A stretch of DNA of 64,000 nucleotides, from contig NZ_CP073100.1 in assembly GCF_018137965.1 (NCBI RefSeq), forward strand, positions 2,333,754 through 2,397,753, in the 5' to 3' direction. Shown piece after piece: positions 62,223 through 64,000 of the stretch (the stretch's first letter is position 1; each line of letters opens with the position of its first letter). Under the pieces are notes generated by a model. It had not been told where the DNA came from and ran no database searches. It saw only the letters and a program-made list of their open reading frames with translations. A program made the translations under genes and the position numbers. The stretch is from Luteolibacter ambystomatis. GTDB taxonomy: Bacteria > Verrucomicrobiota > Verrucomicrobiia > Verrucomicrobiales > Akkermansiaceae.

Positions 62223-63017
62223 ATGCTCGAAGACGATTTCACCTACGTCGTCCGCAAGGCTCTCAAAGGCCTCGCCCTTTCACCCGGCGAGGCCGCTTTG
62301 CGTGCCGGACTCGTGCCCGCGGAAGTCACCGCCCTCATCGATGGCCGCTTCTCCGGCTCCGTCGCACGGAAGCTCGCGCCCGCCCTCGGCCTCGATCCCG
62401 CCGCCTTGGAAGGCCATCCCGGCTACGCACCGAAGCCCCAGCTCCTCCACACCCTGCGGCGGCTCGACATCCCCTTCGAGGACGGCCAGGTCAATGCCTG
62501 GCTCCTGCGCGAGGACGATGTCACCCTCCTCTTCGATACCGGCTTCTCCCCGGACTCCTGCGCCCGCGCCCTCGATGCCGTGCAGGCCTTCGAGATCGAC
62601 GCCACCTTCATCACCCACGGCCACCGCGATCACACCGGCGGCCTCCCCGAGATCCGCAAGCGTTCCCGTGAAATCTACGGCCCCGCCCACGACTCGCTGC
62701 CCGGCGTGAAGCCCCTCCGTCCCGGCGACTCCATCCGCACCGGCGCGCTCACCATTCATGCCTTCGATCTCGCCGGGCATTGCGCCGGTGCCCTCGGCTA
62801 CCGCATCGAGGGCCTCACCCGCCCTGTCTGCGTCGTCGGTGATGCCCTCTTCGCCGGTTCCATCGGCGGCTGCACCGGCCCGGACACCTACGCCACCGCC
62901 CTCAACAATCTCCGCGAGGGCGTGATGAACCTCCCCGACCGCACCCTCCTCCTCCCCGGCCACGGCCCCGCCACCACCGCCGGCGAGGAACGCAAGGGCA
63001 ATCCCTTCCTCGCGTAA
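62223..63017 (+). CDS. Metallo-beta-lactamase-fold hydrolase with N-terminal helical domain
   Basis: A 264-residue protein. Residues about 1-65 look like a small helix-turn-helix (RKALKGLALSPGEAALRAGL, RKLAPALGLDPAALEG). The rest has the metal-binding HGHRDHTGG (His132, His134, Asp136, His137) and later DLAGHCAGALG, VVGDALFAG and LLPGHGPAT supplying the remaining ligands. The family includes glyoxalase II-like and other hydrolases. Substrate unknown. It follows the ClpP-like gene by 40 bp, so the two may be co-transcribed. Confidence 0.82.
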   Translation: MLEDDFTYVVRKALKGLALSPGEAALRAGLVPAEVTALIDGRFSGSVARKLAPALGLDPAALEGHPGYAPKPQLLHTLRRLDIPFEDGQVNAWLLREDDVTLLFDTGFSPDSCARALDAVQAFEIDATFITHGHRDHTGGLPEIRKRSREIYGPAHDSLPGVKPLRPGDSIRTGALTIHAFDLAGHCAGALGYRIEGLTRPVCVVGDALFAGSIGGCTGPDTYATALNNLREGVMNLPDRTLLLPGHGPATTAGEERKGNPFLA

Positions 63018-63052
63018 CCCCGCAGGCTGCTACGCCGCGCAGCGTATTCTTG

Positions 63053-63487
63053 TAGCCGGAGTCGTGAGACTTCGGGCGGGGCACATCCACCCTCACCCCG
63101 CGCCCCGCCATCCCAACCACCGTCCACCTCTCTCTGAGTCCCGCTAGGGACGACGAAAGGTAGCCGGTGGCGCAAGCCACCGGAAACCCCGTCACACGGA
63201 ATCAAGTCCCGGAGGGACGACGCTGCCTGCGCTCCCGCACCGCAACAACCCATCCAACACCCATCCGTCTAACAGCCCCACCATCTGCGTCCCCCTCACC
63301 CCGACTCCGCCTACGCCGCCCTCCGGGGCTCAAGAAATCTCTTTCTTGTAGCCGGAGTCGTGAGACTTCGGGCGGTGTGGGCAAGCGCGGTCCCATGCAC
63401 GTCCAGTCCGGACGTCGACGCCCCGGCAGCGGCCTATGAGGACAAGGGAGGATCCACCCAACCTGAAGTCTCACGACTCCAGCTACC
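63053..63487. repeat. REP/BIME field before gluconokinase
   Basis: GTAGCCGGAGTC/GACTTCGGG (63053), GGTAGCCGGTGGC/GCCACCGG, GTCCCGGAGGGACGACG followed by GACGCTGCCTGCGCTC, GTAGCCGGAGTC/GACTTCGGG (63347) and inverted GAAGTC/GACTCCAGCTAC. It has members of both the 52.7-kb and 6.3-kb families. Confidence 0.8.
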
Positions 63488-63551
63488 CGACTTCATCCCC
63501 CTCTTGCCTGTTGAAAAAACCCGCGGGCCCCATCAACCTCTCCCCCATCAG

Positions 63552-64000
63552 ATGACCCCGCGCATCCTCCTCATGGGCGTGTCCGGCAGTGGCAAGACCA
63601 CCGTCGGCCTCCGCCTTGCCGACGCCCTCGGCATCGCCTTCCTGGATGCGGACGACTTCCACCCGCCCGCCAACGTCGCGAAGATGCACGCCGGCATCCC
63701 GCTCACCGATGACGACCGCGCGCCGTGGCTCGCCATCCTCGCGGAAAAACTCCGCTCCACCACCGGCGGCTGCGTCCTCGCCTGCTCCGCGCTGAAGGAC
63801 GCCTACCGCCAGATCCTCACCGCCGCCGTCCCGGACCTGCGGCTGTTTTTCCTTGATGGCCCGCCCGCCCTCATCCGCCACCGGCTGGAGGGCCGCAGCG
63901 GCCACTTCATGCCCGCCAGCCTGCTCGACAGCCAGTTTTCCACCCTCGAGCCACCAAAAGATGCCATCCGGCTGGACATCGCCGAGCCGGTGGAAATAAT
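63552..64000 (+). CDS. gntK: Gluconokinase, N-terminal part
   Basis: The gene runs off the right edge after about 149 residues. It starts MTPRILLMGVSGSGKTTVGL, with the Walker A loop at residues 9-16, and continues FLDADDFHPPANVAKMHAGI, PLTDDDRAPWL and LACSALKDAYRQIL, followed by GRSGHFMPASLLDSQFSTLE. These are the diagnostic segments of GntK-type gluconokinases, which phosphorylate gluconate to feed the pentose phosphate or Entner-Doudoroff pathway. Confidence 0.93.
   Translation, partial: MTPRILLMGVSGSGKTTVGLRLADALGIAFLDADDFHPPANVAKMHAGIPLTDDDRAPWLAILAEKLRSTTGGCVLACSALKDAYRQILTAAVPDLRLFFLDGPPALIRHRLEGRSGHFMPASLLDSQFSTLEPPKDAIRLDIAEPVEI

Overview
The window looks like chromosomal DNA of a high-GC bacterium of the Verrucomicrobia, most like the Luteolibacter/Haloferula group. 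The evidence is protein content: a PVC-type sorbosone-dehydrogenase-like propeller, a ThuA domain, large passenger-repeat proteins ending in VPEP sorting tails, an ECF sigma factor with a membrane extension, and many GTAG-headed intergenic hairpins. No tRNA, rRNA, CRISPR array, integrase or transposase gene was seen. Both ends cut a gene.

Layout. 1-6.2 kb: a truncated secreted propeller protein, a class V aminotransferase, two small exported proteins, then a coupled pair (CoA-transferase fused to GNAT, and an AcuC-like deacetylase). 6.2-7.1 kb: a repeat field with a tandem copy of about 290 bp. 7-18 kb: an RluD-type pseudouridine synthase, a zinc-ribbon Ser/Thr kinase, a ParE/GyrB-type topoisomerase subunit and small metabolic enzymes. 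18-28 kb: a flotillin-like gene behind a probable c-di-AMP riboswitch, a 1,648-residue protein joining a regulator propeller to a GH110-like beta-helix, and a histidine kinase/response regulator pair. 28-38 kb: two passenger-repeat VPEP-tail surface proteins flanking ThuA, HAD and TIM-barrel-like genes. 38-42 kb: an esterase, a lone ModB and an RlmD/TrmA-type methyltransferase. 42-48 kb: a block that looks acquired, bounded on the left by that methyltransferase and interrupted by a second copy of its 3' end; it carries a membrane-tethered ECF sigma factor and several lipoproteins. 48-64 kb: GNAT proteins, a guanidine exporter behind a guanidine-III riboswitch, an Rnk-like factor, an Aas-like ligase, a beta-helix enzyme, MnmA, a frameshifted secreted ClpP-like protein, a metallo-beta-lactamase-fold protein and the start of gluconokinase.

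The most unusual general feature is the intergenic DNA. It holds many families of short hairpins headed GTAG (or GTGG), usually as inverted pairs, matching the architecture of REP/BIME elements mobilised by RAYT transposases. They sit very close to stop codons, and in at least two genes (RluD-like and HAD) the TAG stop is the hairpin's own GTAG head. The best candidates for new biology are the c-di-AMP riboswitch on a flotillin gene, the sensor-propeller/GH110 fusion, the duplicated methyltransferase 3' end around the sigma-factor module, and these stop-codon-capping REP elements.

All calls come from reading the sequence. Family names are from recognised motifs, not database searches.
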